Below are positions 18,066 to 29,985 of a stretch of DNA of 64,000 bases, in pieces. The stretch lies in contig JAWMQP010000001.1 in NCBI GenBank assembly GCA_033283335.1, forward strand, positions 372,001-436,000, in the 5' to 3' direction. Both the position numbers and the translations under genes were made by a program. This DNA comes from Pseudomaricurvus sp033283335. GTDB taxonomy: Bacteria > Pseudomonadota > Gammaproteobacteria > Pseudomonadales > Cellvibrionaceae. The notes below the pieces were generated by a model. The model saw nothing but the letters and a program-made list of their open reading frames with translations. It had not been told where the DNA came from and made no database searches. Position 1 is the first letter of the stretch. Each line of letters starts with the position of its first letter.

Positions 18066-19403
18066 TTAAAATATATAAAAATACGTGGCGATCAATCCTG
18101 CGCACAACAGGTTTAATCGCAAGCCTACCTTGATCATGTCTTGCTGTTGGATATAACCGCTGCCAAACACGATGGCATTGGGAGGGGTTGCCACTGGCAG
18201 CATAAAGGCACAGGAGGCTGACACGGCAATTACGACGGCTGCGATAACCGGTGATAACCCGAGCGCTTCCGCGACAGCTGCAAAGACTGGGACCAACAGA
18301 GCGGCACTGGCAGTATTGCTGGCTATTTCGGTAAGGAAAATCACAAACACGGTGATACTCAGCAGGACCAAAAAGAGTGGGGCAGAGGCGAGCAGGGATG
18401 CCAGATAGTCTGCCAGGTAGACGCTGGTTCCGGTGTCTTTCAACACACTGCTCAAGGTAAGGCCACCGCCGAATAATACCAACACTCCCCAGTCGGTGTG
18501 TTTTTCAATGGACTTCCAGTCTGCCAGCCCAAGTGCACCAATAATCACAATCGCGACCAGTGCCACCACACTGTCCCACTGGCTGATATCACCCATAGCC
18601 TTCGATAAAGGTTTGGAAAACACCCACATAAACACTACCAACAAAAACAACGCTAAGGTCAATCGCTGTTTGATGGACCAGGCATGGGTTTCGTAGTGTG
18701 TATCAATATTAACGTTAAGGTTGGGGCGTAGTGTCAGATAGAGTGTCACCAGTGCCAGCGGCAGCAACAGCAGGGCTAGTGGCAAGCCAATTAAGATCCA
18801 GTCGTGAAAGTCTACATTGGCCTCAGCGGCCGCGATGGCATTGGGAGGGCTGCCGACCAGGGTGGCAATACCACCAATGCTGGCACTGTAGGCGATGCCA
18901 AGCAGAAGGTATTTGTAGGTCGGCTGGTGCTGATCTGAGGGTAGAACTGAAAGCAGTCCCAGCGCCAAAGGCAGCATCATGGCGGTTGTCGCAGTATTGC
19001 TGATCCACATGGAAAGCAGGGCGGAAATAGCGAATAACAACAACGCAGCGACTTTTAAGCGACCCTGGGACAGTCGTAAAACCTGGTTGGCAATGATGCG
19101 GTCCAGTCCCTGCATATGCAGTGCGGTGGCGAGGGCAAAACCACCCAGAAACAAAAAAATGATGGGGTTGGCGAAATTAGAGAGGGCAGCAGGGGTGGTA
19201 TGGATCTTCAATAACAGGGCCAATACCGGTACCAACAGGGCCGTGATGGCAATTGGCAAAGCTTCGGTTAACCATAAAATGGCGATGAAGATGAGCAGGC
19301 TTAACCCTTTATTCAGGTCTTCGCTAAAAGGTAAGAACTGCAGCAAACCCAAGAATAATCCCAGATCAGCGATCAAGATTAAGCTTTTCCCTTTGCTTGC
19401 CAT
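18066..19403 (-). CDS. SLC13/DASS family sodium-anion symporter
   Basis: Predicted sodium-coupled uptake of di/tricarboxylates (or sulfate) across the inner membrane. The protein has about eleven membrane segments and two copies of the family's anion/sodium-binding motif: SNTATTAMMLPLALG in the first half and SNTASAALLVPVFAA in the second. The start is at 19403 because AGGAG stands five bases before that ATG; an upstream in-frame start would add 19 residues with no such site. Length is then 445 residues. It is divergent from the secreted hydrolase gene. The substrate cannot be assigned. Confidence 0.9.
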   Translation of the reverse strand: MASKGKSLILIADLGLFLGLLQFLPFSEDLNKGLSLLIFIAILWLTEALPIAITALLVPVLALLLKIHTTPAALSNFANPIIFLFLGGFALATALHMQGLDRIIANQVLRLSQGRLKVAALLLFAISALLSMWISNTATTAMMLPLALGLLSVLPSDQHQPTYKYLLLGIAYSASIGGIATLVGSPPNAIAAAEANVDFHDWILIGLPLALLLLPLALVTLYLTLRPNLNVNIDTHYETHAWSIKQRLTLALFLLVVFMWVFSKPLSKAMGDISQWDSVVALVAIVIIGALGLADWKSIEKHTDWGVLVLFGGGLTLSSVLKDTGTSVYLADYLASLLASAPLFLVLLSITVFVIFLTEIASNTASAALLVPVFAAVAEALGLSPVIAAVVIAVSASCAFMLPVATPPNAIVFGSGYIQQQDMIKVGLRLNLLCAGLIATYFYIF

Positions 19404-19683
19404 AAGCGCTCCTGAACACGAAGGGCAAATAGTAAAGAACATCCTTGAAACTGTCGACATAAGGCTTTATGTGTCAGGTCGATTTACCACCAACCGGACT
19501 TGAATTAACTGATCCCGATTAGGCCGGACACAGTGATGGCGACTACCACAATTTGGAGAATATCGATTCTCGGGTAATAGATTCCTCTGCGGACAACTCT
19601 TTAGACTCCCCCCACCGCGTTAAATGATCTTTCGGAAGAAGCGTGGGATGAGGAAAACAAATAACAACCCAGAGGGAATCGAC

Positions 19684-20556
19684 ATGTTAAGAAACTGCAA
19701 AAAACAATGGTTTAAACTTGCCCTGACGGCAACCGGCCTCGGTATCTCAGCGTTATCCATGGCCAGTGGCGGTGGCAGTGGTGATGGCTTTGCCGATTTG
19801 TTTGATCGTGCTGAAGATGATGGACGTTGTCGGGTGACTCGAGTGAGCGGCTTAAGCAGTACCTATTATGTACCCACTGATCCCACCAATGGCAACGCCC
19901 GTTTCAATATTCTGGTTTGGGGTAATGGTACCGGCGGCACATCCAGCACCTACAGCACTATGCTTGAATCCGTTGCGTCCCATTGCATATTGGTGGCAGC
20001 GGCAAATACTGCCAACTCAGGGACGGGTTCTGAAATGGAAGACGCATTGAATGATGCCCGTTCCCGCTACAGCTCGATTATTGCCTCAAACGCTCGCGTC
20101 TGTACGGCGGGTCATTCACAGGGTGGTGGTGGTTCATTCAACGCAGCCAATCGTGTGGACGCAGACTGTGTCATACCGGTGCAGCCCGATACCTTATACA
20201 CAACCCGCATCTACGACGATCTCGACAGCGATGTGGAAGTGATCACTTTATGGGGGAGCAGCGATACACTGGCACCGGCATACAGCAACCGCGGCAATGT
20301 CCAAAGTGCTTCATCTATCCTGACTCAGGTTGAAACCCAGGGAGAAGGGCATTTCGCCCCAACGACTGGTCGAGGTGGTGACATTGGTACCATGTTCCGT
20401 ATGGCCAACATCGCCCAACTGAGTAACGATCCTGCCACCAGCACCGAGTTTCGCGGGGCCTTCTGGGGGCCGGAAACCGACAACACCGTGACGGAAGATA
20501 ACAGTGCTATCAGTGATGTTCGTCGCGATTCAGGAGCCATCAACACCGCTCCCTGA
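19684..20556 (+). CDS. Secreted alpha/beta hydrolase, dienelactone/PETase-cutinase-like
   Basis: Predicted secreted polyester or ester hydrolase of 290 residues. The signal peptide ends near ALSMAS (about residue 28). The nucleophile elbow is GHSQGGGGS with Ser145. Asp194 in LWGSSDTLAPA and His223 in GEGHFAP complete a triad. The SQGGGGS elbow, the preceding ASHCILVAAANTANSGTG segment and the DTLAPA acid loop parallel PETase and bacterial cutinases (GWSMGGGGS, NDSIAP). Here the residue after the nucleophile is Gln rather than Met. Several Cys could form disulfides. The start follows AGAGGGA at 19684. The substrate is inference; a dienelactone-hydrolase-type esterase is the alternative. Confidence 0.8.
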   Translation: MLRNCKKQWFKLALTATGLGISALSMASGGGSGDGFADLFDRAEDDGRCRVTRVSGLSSTYYVPTDPTNGNARFNILVWGNGTGGTSSTYSTMLESVASHCILVAAANTANSGTGSEMEDALNDARSRYSSIIASNARVCTAGHSQGGGGSFNAANRVDADCVIPVQPDTLYTTRIYDDLDSDVEVITLWGSSDTLAPAYSNRGNVQSASSILTQVETQGEGHFAPTTGRGGDIGTMFRMANIAQLSNDPATSTEFRGAFWGPETDNTVTEDNSAISDVRRDSGAINTAP

Positions 20557-20637
20557 CCTGCGCTGACATTGTTCAGCCATACTGGAGTCGCCATGGCGCT
20601 GGAATTACGCTGTGGCGACGCCTTCTCAACTCAGGTT

Positions 20638-21894
20638 TCAGCCAAACAACTTCGCTAATTGCTGTACCCCAAGGGCTGCAAAAATGCCACAGGTCAGCAT
20701 CATCAAGCCGTTGCTTAACCAGCCGTTGCGCCAGTCCGAAGGAAGCGTCGAGCGATTGAGCAAGACCAGCAAAGTCGCGGCTAAAAACGGCATAAACAAA
20801 GCACCCAGCACGCCGTAGCCGATGATCAGTAAAAAGGGTCTGTCCATGAACAACAGTGACATGGATGGAAACGTCAACCATAACATGTAATACCTTGCGT
20901 GTTGACGGCTGGAAGAGGGTGCGGTGACCGAGTCGGCATGCAGCTGGTGAGCGAGAAAATCGGCAAACATCAGGCTGACCCCATGCCAGACACCCAGCAG
21001 GGATGAAAACGAAGACGACCAAAACCCTAGCAAGAACACCACCGACCAGTGAGAGCCATAGCGCTGCTCCAGTACCTCGGCCAAATCCAAAAGGCCGCGG
21101 GAACCGGTGGCGATGGCAATGTTGGCTGAGTGCAGCAGCTCGGCTCCGACGATCAACATCGCCACGACAAAAATGCCGGTCATGATATAGGCAATGCTAT
21201 TATCCAATCGCATCACCCGCATCCAGCCCGTTTGACGCCAGCCTTTTTCCCGAATCCAGTAGCCATAAGCGGCCAGGGTGATGGTGCCTCCGACGCCGCC
21301 AGCCAATCCAAGGACATAGAACAGGGAGCCCGGTGGGACGGTCGGTATCAAGCCGAGGGCTATTTGCTGCATGTTGGGCAACACCATCAGGGCTGAGCCG
21401 ACAACAGCAAAAAACATAATGCCTACCAATATCGCAATCAGGCGTTCGAAAAAGGCGTAGGAGCCGAACCACACCAGAAGCAACCCCAGCAGGCCTGAAA
21501 TTATGGCAAACACTTTCAGGTCCACGGATGGGAACAGCGCCGCCAGAGGCAAAGCGGTTGAACTCATGGCTGTGGCGCCGTAGACGAACCCCCAAAGCAC
21601 AATATAAACACCGAAATACACGGATGCCCAGCGGCCGAGGCTGTTCCAGCCATGAAACAGGGTTTGACCGCTGGCCAGGGTCCAGCGACCAACGCCTTCA
21701 ACCAAAATGATCTTCAACAGGCAGCCGGCAATCGCCGCCCAAATCAATTGATAGCCATAGTGGCTGCCGGCCACCAGTGTCGCCACCAGGTCGCCGGCAC
21801 CAACACCGGTGGCTGCGGCAACCAGGCCTGGGCCAATAATATTTAGCTTCAGTTGTTGGGACTTGGTTTGTATCGAGCTGCCACTGGAGGTCAT
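20638..21894 (-). CDS. Divergent Nramp-family transporter lacking canonical metal-binding motifs
   Basis: The overall fold is Nramp: TM1 begins GPGLVAAATGVGAGD, and there are about eleven hydrophobic segments over 418 residues. Canonical Nramps carry DPGN in TM1 and MPHN in TM6. Here TM1 reads GVGAGDLVAT and the TM6 region reads TITLAAYGYWIREKG, so both metal-ligand motifs are replaced. It may move another ion (Mg2+, Al3+-type substrates are known in Nramp-related clades) or be a proton or solute channel. I start it at ATG 21894; an upstream extension of 38 residues is possible but unlike a family N-terminus. A 16-bp palindrome-like site lies about 150 bp upstream. Confidence 0.8.
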   Translation of the reverse strand: MTSSGSSIQTKSQQLKLNIIGPGLVAAATGVGAGDLVATLVAGSHYGYQLIWAAIAGCLLKIILVEGVGRWTLASGQTLFHGWNSLGRWASVYFGVYIVLWGFVYGATAMSSTALPLAALFPSVDLKVFAIISGLLGLLLVWFGSYAFFERLIAILVGIMFFAVVGSALMVLPNMQQIALGLIPTVPPGSLFYVLGLAGGVGGTITLAAYGYWIREKGWRQTGWMRVMRLDNSIAYIMTGIFVVAMLIVGAELLHSANIAIATGSRGLLDLAEVLEQRYGSHWSVVFLLGFWSSSFSSLLGVWHGVSLMFADFLAHQLHADSVTAPSSSRQHARYYMLWLTFPSMSLLFMDRPFLLIIGYGVLGALFMPFLAATLLVLLNRSTLPSDWRNGWLSNGLMMLTCGIFAALGVQQLAKLFG

Positions 21895-22332
21895 GATCTG
21901 GGTAGTATCCGTTACGTATAGGGTCCGTGATTGCGGGTTGCAGGAACTTTTTCCGCAGATAGCAGTATATAGAGACAGGCTATAAACAGAAAATCTCGCG
22001 GCTAGCACCAGGTTGACATAGCAGTAGAAATGATATTAAGTGCGCATAATGTATATTATGTTAAATTGAGTGTAGCGAATTGGCCGCTGTGCAGGCACTA
22101 TTCCTGTACCGCTCTGTCTTAAGGTGTGTTTGAGAGTATTCCAACAACCCAATGATTTTATTAAGTAAAACCAGTTTTGGCTCTGCGAGCCCATTGTGAC
22201 AAGTCTCTCGCTCACCCTCAGAAGAGCCGCTATGATATAGTTAAACGGTTCACTGTATGGCCAAACCCAAATAATGAATCCACGCCCTGCACCAGCTGCC
22301 GGGTTGACGACACAGTTTATAGAGATCTCCTA
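21895..22332. other. Divergent intergenic region between the Nramp-like gene and prc
   Basis: 438 nt that should carry promoters for both genes. A TTGACA hexamer is at 22013-22018 and an inverted repeat is at 22045-22060. An open frame runs into prc from 22177, but it has no signal-peptide logic upstream of the prc ATG, so I treat it as untranslated leader. Confidence 0.4.
22045..22060. promoter_or_regulatory. Inverted repeat CATAAT-N4-ATTATG, possible operator
   Basis: Six-base arms with a 4-nt spacer in the Nramp-like/prc divergent region. Its place upstream of a metal-transporter homologue suggests an operator, but the regulator is unknown and the arms are AT-rich. Confidence 0.3.
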
Positions 22333-24453
22333 ATGCGTATAAAACTCCAGCGCCTGCTGATCCCCATTGTGACCAGTGGCTTGCTAGCGTTATCCTCGAT
22401 CAGCTTTGCCAAGGGCGTGGAATTTCAGTTTACGGATGAACAACAAAAAACCGCGGTTGATATTATCGACAAGCTTTCTACCCGGCATTATCGAAACCAG
22501 ACCTTTGATGATCAGTTGTCTGCTGCCATGCTGGACAAGTACATAGACAGTCTGGACCCCGCCAAGGCCTTTTTTTTGCAATCCGATGTGGATCGCTTCT
22601 ACAAGAAATACGGCAATCGGTTAGACGATACTTTACCCCAAGGCGACCTTAAGCCCGGCTACGATATTTTTAACACTTACCATGAGCGGGCTGAGGCACG
22701 TCTTAACTGGGTTGTTGAGCAGCTTGAGGATCCGCAGGGTTTCCAATTTGACTTCTCCCGCGATGAATATATTCCAATTGGTGAAGAAGGCCTGCACTGG
22801 GCCAAAAATGACAAGGAAGCCGCAGAGCAATGGCGCAAACGCATCAAGGCCAATGTGCTGAGCCTGAAGCTGGCTGACGAAAGCACTGAAAAGGCTCGGG
22901 AAACCCTGCTGCGTCGTTATAAGAACCAGTTGACCCGGCTGCAGCAACAAGATTCAGACGATGTGTTTGAGATGCTGATCAATGCACTCACCCTGCTCTA
23001 CGATCCCCACACCAGTTATCTGTCACCGCGGACCCTGGAAAACTTCAATATCTCCATGTCGCTGTCGCTGGAAGGTATTGGCGCGGTATTACAGACAGAA
23101 GACGAGTACACCAAGGTCGTGCGGTTGATTACCGGTGGCCCGGCCCTCAAACAGGGCGAACTGAAATCTACGGATAAAATCATCGCTGTAGGTCAGGGTG
23201 AAGACGGTGAAATGGTGGATGTGGTCGGCTGGCGCCTGGATGAAGTGGTGAAGCTGATACGCGGCCCGCAAAACACCGTGGTACGCCTGCGGGTGATCCC
23301 CTCCGAATCTGGCAGCGACAGTGCCCGAAAGGAAATTCGTATTACTCGCGCCAAGGTCAAACTGGAAGAACAGGCGGCTAAAAAAGGCACCATTAACCTG
23401 ACCAACGGAGAAAAGGTGTACAAAATTGGTGTCATTAACGTCCCGGCTTTCTATATCGATTTTGAAGCCTATCGCCGCCGGGATCCCAATTTTAAAAGCA
23501 CAACCAAGGACGTGTATAAGCTGCTTAAAGAACTGGAAGAAGAAAATATCGACGGCTTGATCATTGACTTGCGCAACAATGGCGGCGGCTCGTTACAAGA
23601 GGCAACCACCCTGACCGATTTGTTTATTGATCAGGGGCCCGTGGTGCAGATTCGTCAAACCAGTCAAACCATTTCCAGAAACTACCGCTCTCGTCATCGC
23701 GCTGTTTACCGTGGTCCGCTGGTGGTGCTGACCAACCGTTTAAGCGCCTCGGCCTCAGAAATTTTTGCCGGCGCCATTCAGGATTATCGACGTGGTTTAA
23801 TAGTGGGTGCCCAGTCTTTCGGTAAAGGCACGGTGCAATCACTGACACCGGTGTATTCCGGTCAGTTAAAAATTACTGAATCTAAGTTCTACCGCGTATC
23901 AGGTGACAGCACTCAGCACCGCGGGGTGATTCCGGATATTAAATTCCCGTTCCTGGTGGACAGTGAAGAAGTGGGTGAAAGCTCCTATGACACTGCCCTG
24001 CCCTGGGATCAGATACACCCGGTTCCCCATGAAGCCTATTACAATATTGACGCGATCGTGGGCGAAATCGAGCGCAAACATGAGGAACGAGTGACCCGGG
24101 ATCCGGATTTTGTCTACCTCAACAAGCAACTGGAAACCATTAAGGCGAATAAATCCCGGACCCGCCTGTCGCTGAACGAGCAGGAGCGGTTAAAGCAGCG
24201 AGAAGAGCTTGAAAAGAGCTCCCTGGCGATCGAGAATGAGCGTCGCAAGGCCAAGGGGCTCGATGAATTTGCCTCGGCCGATGCCATGGAAGAAGAGCGC
24301 GAACACGAGGTTGAAAAAGAAATCGAACAGGCGCAAACCGTTCATGATTTGAATACGGACAATGATGCCCTGTTGTCTGAAGCTGGTTATGTACTGATTG
24401 ATATGATCAATTTACTGGACAAGCGCTCGCCCGACCAGGTTGCCAATTTCTAA
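22333..24453 (+). CDS. prc: Carboxy-terminal processing (tail-specific) protease
   Basis: Periplasmic protease that degrades or trims proteins from the C-terminus, including envelope substrates and ssrA-tagged proteins in E. coli. Starting at ATG 22333 gives 706 residues with a clear signal peptide (to about SSISFA, residue 27). A Tsp N-terminal helical region, a PDZ domain (about 225-320) and the S41 protease domain follow. The Ser-Lys dyad is Ser473 in SASASEIF and Lys498 in FGKGTVQ, spaced as in E. coli Tsp. The C-terminal third is the charged DUF3340-like tail. A strong terminator follows. Confidence 0.95.
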   Translation: MRIKLQRLLIPIVTSGLLALSSISFAKGVEFQFTDEQQKTAVDIIDKLSTRHYRNQTFDDQLSAAMLDKYIDSLDPAKAFFLQSDVDRFYKKYGNRLDDTLPQGDLKPGYDIFNTYHERAEARLNWVVEQLEDPQGFQFDFSRDEYIPIGEEGLHWAKNDKEAAEQWRKRIKANVLSLKLADESTEKARETLLRRYKNQLTRLQQQDSDDVFEMLINALTLLYDPHTSYLSPRTLENFNISMSLSLEGIGAVLQTEDEYTKVVRLITGGPALKQGELKSTDKIIAVGQGEDGEMVDVVGWRLDEVVKLIRGPQNTVVRLRVIPSESGSDSARKEIRITRAKVKLEEQAAKKGTINLTNGEKVYKIGVINVPAFYIDFEAYRRRDPNFKSTTKDVYKLLKELEEENIDGLIIDLRNNGGGSLQEATTLTDLFIDQGPVVQIRQTSQTISRNYRSRHRAVYRGPLVVLTNRLSASASEIFAGAIQDYRRGLIVGAQSFGKGTVQSLTPVYSGQLKITESKFYRVSGDSTQHRGVIPDIKFPFLVDSEEVGESSYDTALPWDQIHPVPHEAYYNIDAIVGEIERKHEERVTRDPDFVYLNKQLETIKANKSRTRLSLNEQERLKQREELEKSSLAIENERRKAKGLDEFASADAMEEEREHEVEKEIEQAQTVHDLNTDNDALLSEAGYVLIDMINLLDKRSPDQVANF

Positions 24454-24481
24454 CGTTCAGGCTTTTCTACCAGCCCATATT

Positions 24482-24510
24482 AAAGACCAGCCCAGGCTGG
24501 TCTTTTTCTT
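24482..24510 (+). terminator. Intrinsic terminator after prc
   Basis: An 11-bp perfect stem with a 2-nt loop, followed by a T-rich run, about 30 nt after the prc stop. Confidence 0.9.
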
Positions 24511-24560
24511 AGCTAGAACCTCGTTTCAACATGTTGCAGCACCTAAGACCGGAAATCCGT

Positions 24561-25350
24561 ATGAAACTCGTATCCTTTAACATCAACAGTATTCGCCAAC
24601 GCCTGCACCAGCTGCAGGCGATTATAGATCGTCACAATCCCGATGTGATTGGCTTGCAGGAAACCAAAGTGCAGGATCATGATTTCCCCCGCCAAGAGGT
24701 TGAGGCGATGGGCTATGAAGTCGTTTTTCTCGGCCAGAAAACCCACTACGGTGTCGCCCTGCTCTCTAAAAAACCCATGCTGGAAACCCAGCTGGGCTTC
24801 CCACACGACGACGATGAGGCTCAAAAACGGTTTGTTGCGGCGGAACTGGAGTCGCCCTTTGGCGGCAAGGTGGCTGTGATCAATGGCTATTTCCCCCAGG
24901 GGGAAGCCATTGATCACCCGCTCAAATTTCCGGCTAAACGGGCTTTTTACAACGATTTACAGGCATTTCTGCTTGAGCGCTACAAGCCCGAAGACCAGGT
25001 GGTCGTTATGGGCGACCTGAACATCTCTCCGACTGACCGAGATATCGGTATCGGTGAGGATAATCGCAAGCGCTGGCTGCGTTCTGGCAAGTGCAGCTTT
25101 CAGCCGGAAGAGCGGGAATGGTATCAACGCTTGAGCAACTGGGGCCTGACCGATACATTCCGTCACTTGAACCCTCAGGAAGATCAGGTGTTCAGCTGGT
25201 TTGATTACCGCAGCAAAGGATTTGATCGTGAACCTAAGCGGGGCCTGCGAATTGACTTGATTATGGCGTCCAAGAGTTTGTTGTCACGCTGTGTCGATGC
25301 CGGTGTGGATTACACAATACGTGGCATGGAAAAGCCTTCAGATCACGCGC

Positions 25351-25373
<23 letters not shown>
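24561..25373 (+). CDS. xthA: Exodeoxyribonuclease III (AP endonuclease)
   Basis: Base-excision repair enzyme that cuts abasic sites and removes 3'-blocking groups. The start MKLVSFNINSIRQRLHQL matches E. coli XthA, giving 270 residues from ATG 24561 and excluding an upstream in-frame start. Catalytic motifs are LQETKVQD (metal-binding Glu), MGDLNISPTD (Asp, Asn), RIDLIMAS and the final SDHAPIW (Asp-His). Its 3' end overlaps the convergent hybrid kinase gene by 23 bp, so the two transcripts are antisense at their ends. Confidence 0.95.
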
Positions 25374-27519
<2,146 letters not shown>

Positions 27520-27735
27520 GATAGCTCGGTCTTTCTGTACTTTACTGTCGGCGTTAAAGAGGATCACAAGTGGTCCGTACAATGATTGGTCGTGTCTGTA
27601 TGGCTACTTTGAGATGATTGATTTCTAACAAAAGCCCCCGTCTATAACAGTATAGCGGTAATTGGGCGCCTCGAAATAACCTTAAGATATTTAATTATTT
27701 GCTTAATTTTCAGATGGTTATTAAGTTTTGCTAGA

Positions 27736-27936
27736 CTATTTGTTAACAACTTCCACAAGCACGGTTTTTATCAGAAAGCCCAACAGGCCCAAGCCGAGCG
27801 CAATAAACAAAATAAAGGTACCAAAGCGCCCGGCCTTGGACTCTTTAGCCAGGTCCCACATGATGAAGGTCATAAAGGCGATGAGTCCCCCTACTCCCAA
27901 AATCAAAGACCAATGTTCAAATGTATCGATATCCAC
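27736..27936 (-). CDS. DUF2788 small membrane protein
   Basis: 66-residue protein with two membrane segments (about 10-28 and 38-60) separated by a charged turn (DLAKESKAGRFG), matching the DUF2788 family. It lies downstream of etfA on the same strand, past the terminator at 27964-27989, so it may rely on readthrough or its own promoter. Function is unknown. Confidence 0.75.
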   Translation of the reverse strand: MDIDTFEHWSLILGVGGLIAFMTFIMWDLAKESKAGRFGTFILFIALGLGLLGFLIKTVLVEVVNK

Positions 27937-27963
27937 TGCATTACCTCTGGCAATGATGAAACA

Positions 27964-27989
27964 AAAAAGCCGGCAACTGCCGGCTTTTT
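27964..27989 (-). terminator. Terminator after etfA (bidirectional sequence)
   Basis: A 12-bp stem with a 2-nt loop, A-run on one side and T-run on the other, so it can act on either strand. It lies about 23 nt after the etfA stop. Confidence 0.88.
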
Positions 27990-28011
27990 CATCAATCCAT
28001 ACGGGGATGGA

Positions 28012-28941
28012 TTAGAGACTGCTTTCCAGTTGAGGAACAGCCTCAAACAGGTCAGCGACCAGGCCGTAGTCAGCAACCTGGAAGATTGGGGCTTCTTCGT
28101 CTTTGTTGATGGCCACAATCACTTTACTGTCTTTCATGCCTGCCAAGTGCTGGATCGCACCAGAGATACCGACGGCAATGTACAGATCAGGTGCAACGAT
28201 TTTACCAGTCTGACCAACCTGCATATCGTTGGGAACGAAGCCGGCGTCTACAGCGGCACGAGATGCGCCGACGGCAGCGCCGAGCTTGTCAGCAACTTTG
28301 TACAGCAACTCAAAGTTGTCGCCATTCTGCATGCCGCGACCACCGGAGATCACGATGCTGGCAGCGGTCAGCTCTGGACGGTCGCTAACAGCCAGTTCTT
28401 CGCCGACAAAGCTGGAAATGCCAGCGTCGGTAGCGGAACCCAGGGCTTCAACAGCTGCTGAACCACCTTCAGCGGCAACGGCGTCAAATGCAGTACCACG
28501 TACGGTGATGACCTTAATGGCGTCGGAGCTTTGTACGGTAGCAATCACATTGCCAGCGTAGATTGGGCGCTTGAAGGTATCAGCACTTTCTACGGCCGTG
28601 ATGTCGGAAATGGCCTGCACATCCAGCAGAGCTGCAGCGCGAGGAGCCATGTTCTTACCGTTGGTGGTGGAAGGCGCCAGAATGTGGGTGTAGTTTTTGC
28701 CAATTTCAGCAACCAGCAAGGCAACGTTTTCAGCCAACTGATGGCCGTAAGCCGCGTTGTCGGCAACCAAAACCTTGGCCACACCTTCGACTTTGGCAGC
28801 GGCTTCAGCAGCGGCAGCACAGTCGGTGCCAGCAACCAGAACGTCAATATCGCCACCGATGGCCTTGGCCGCAGCAACGGTGTTCAGAGTGGCGCCTTTG
28901 AGGCTGGCGTTGTCGTGTTCAGCAATTACTAAGATGCTCAT
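28012..28941 (-). CDS. etfA: Electron transfer flavoprotein alpha subunit
   Basis: FAD-binding subunit of ETF, which takes electrons from acyl-CoA and other dehydrogenases. The 309-residue protein has the N-terminal alpha/beta domain and the C-terminal FAD domain with VVISGGRGMQNGDNF, VGQTGKIVAPDLYIAVGISG and AINKDEEAPIFQVADYG. Its start overlaps the etfB stop by four bases, so translation is coupled. ETF-QO is encoded divergently about 1.2 kb away. Confidence 0.96.
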   Translation of the reverse strand: MSILVIAEHDNASLKGATLNTVAAAKAIGGDIDVLVAGTDCAAAAEAAAKVEGVAKVLVADNAAYGHQLAENVALLVAEIGKNYTHILAPSTTNGKNMAPRAAALLDVQAISDITAVESADTFKRPIYAGNVIATVQSSDAIKVITVRGTAFDAVAAEGGSAAVEALGSATDAGISSFVGEELAVSDRPELTAASIVISGGRGMQNGDNFELLYKVADKLGAAVGASRAAVDAGFVPNDMQVGQTGKIVAPDLYIAVGISGAIQHLAGMKDSKVIVAINKDEEAPIFQVADYGLVADLFEAVPQLESSL

Positions 28942-29690
28942 GAGATTACCTTCGCCTCGTTTTTCAGTTTGTCGACCAGTTCGGCTACGTCGGCTACCTT
29001 GATACCGGCTTGACGCTCGGCTGGCGGCTCAACTTTCAGCATCTGCACGCGAGGAGCAGCATCAACACCCAGATCCGCTGGTGTAGTGGTATCCAGAGGC
29101 TTCTTCTTGGCTTTCATGATGTTTGGCAGAGACGCGTAGCGAGGCTCGTTCAGACGCAGGTCAGTGGTCACGATCGCAGGCAGGTTCAGCTCAACGGTTT
29201 GCAGGCCACCGTCGATTTCACGAGTCACTTTGACTTTGCCATCAGCAACTTCGACTTCAGAAGCGAAGGTACCTTGTGGCATGGAAGTCAGTGCGCCCAG
29301 CATTTGACCGGTCTGGTTGTTATCGCCATCGATGGACTGCTTGCCCATAATGACCAGATCGGGGCTCTCTTTCTCGACAATGGCTTTCAGGCACTTGGCC
29401 ACAGCCAGGGGCTCGAGAGCAGTATCGGACTCGACCAGGATACCGCGATCGGCACCCAGAGCCATAGCTGTACGGATTTGCTCCTGAGCTTGCTTGGGGC
29501 CCATTGAAACGGCCACGATTTCGGTAGCAACACCCTTCTCTTTCAGGCGAACTGCTTCTTCAACAGCAATTTCACAGAAGGGGTTGATGGACATTTTAGC
29601 GTTGGCAATGTCTACGTCGGTGCCGTCGGTTTTTGGACGGACCTTGACGTTGTAATCAACAACGCGTTTAACTGCAACAAGAATCTTCAT
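28938..29690 (-). CDS. etfB: Electron transfer flavoprotein beta subunit
   Basis: Partner subunit of ETF that binds AMP and carries the dehydrogenase recognition loop. The 250-residue protein starts MKILVAVKRVVDYNVKVRPK and contains the ETF-beta signature region (VELNLPAIVTTDLRLNEPRY). First gene of the etfBA operon. The codon pattern is biased toward a restricted set, consistent with high expression. Confidence 0.96.
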   Translation of the reverse strand: MKILVAVKRVVDYNVKVRPKTDGTDVDIANAKMSINPFCEIAVEEAVRLKEKGVATEIVAVSMGPKQAQEQIRTAMALGADRGILVESDTALEPLAVAKCLKAIVEKESPDLVIMGKQSIDGDNNQTGQMLGALTSMPQGTFASEVEVADGKVKVTREIDGGLQTVELNLPAIVTTDLRLNEPRYASLPNIMKAKKKPLDTTTPADLGVDAAPRVQMLKVEPPAERQAGIKVADVAELVDKLKNEAKVIS

Positions 29691-29985
29691 GGATTTCCCA
29701 TTCGCTTATCTGTTAAGGATAAAAACCAGTCATCACCACGGCAATACACTAGCGTTTCCATGGCTCGTAAGCCTGACCTGGCCCCTTAAAAAGGCTCTAT
29801 CGGTCTTTTGAGCGGCGGATATACTGACGGTTTCGCCTTTCAAAATCAATACCTGCAGCTTTTAAGCCGCCGATAACTTAAGAGAATTTCGGGGGTGGTA
29901 AGTGTTTTGATGCTGCATTAACAGACCCACCACATTCACTTGTGGAAAGCAGTCTAATGACTCCGCAAGGGGCAAGGAAGAGCCC

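Noticed and set aside
22177..22332. N-terminal extension of prc
   Set aside because: The 52 extra residues precede a normal signal peptide that begins at ATG 22333; they would block export and look like leader sequence.
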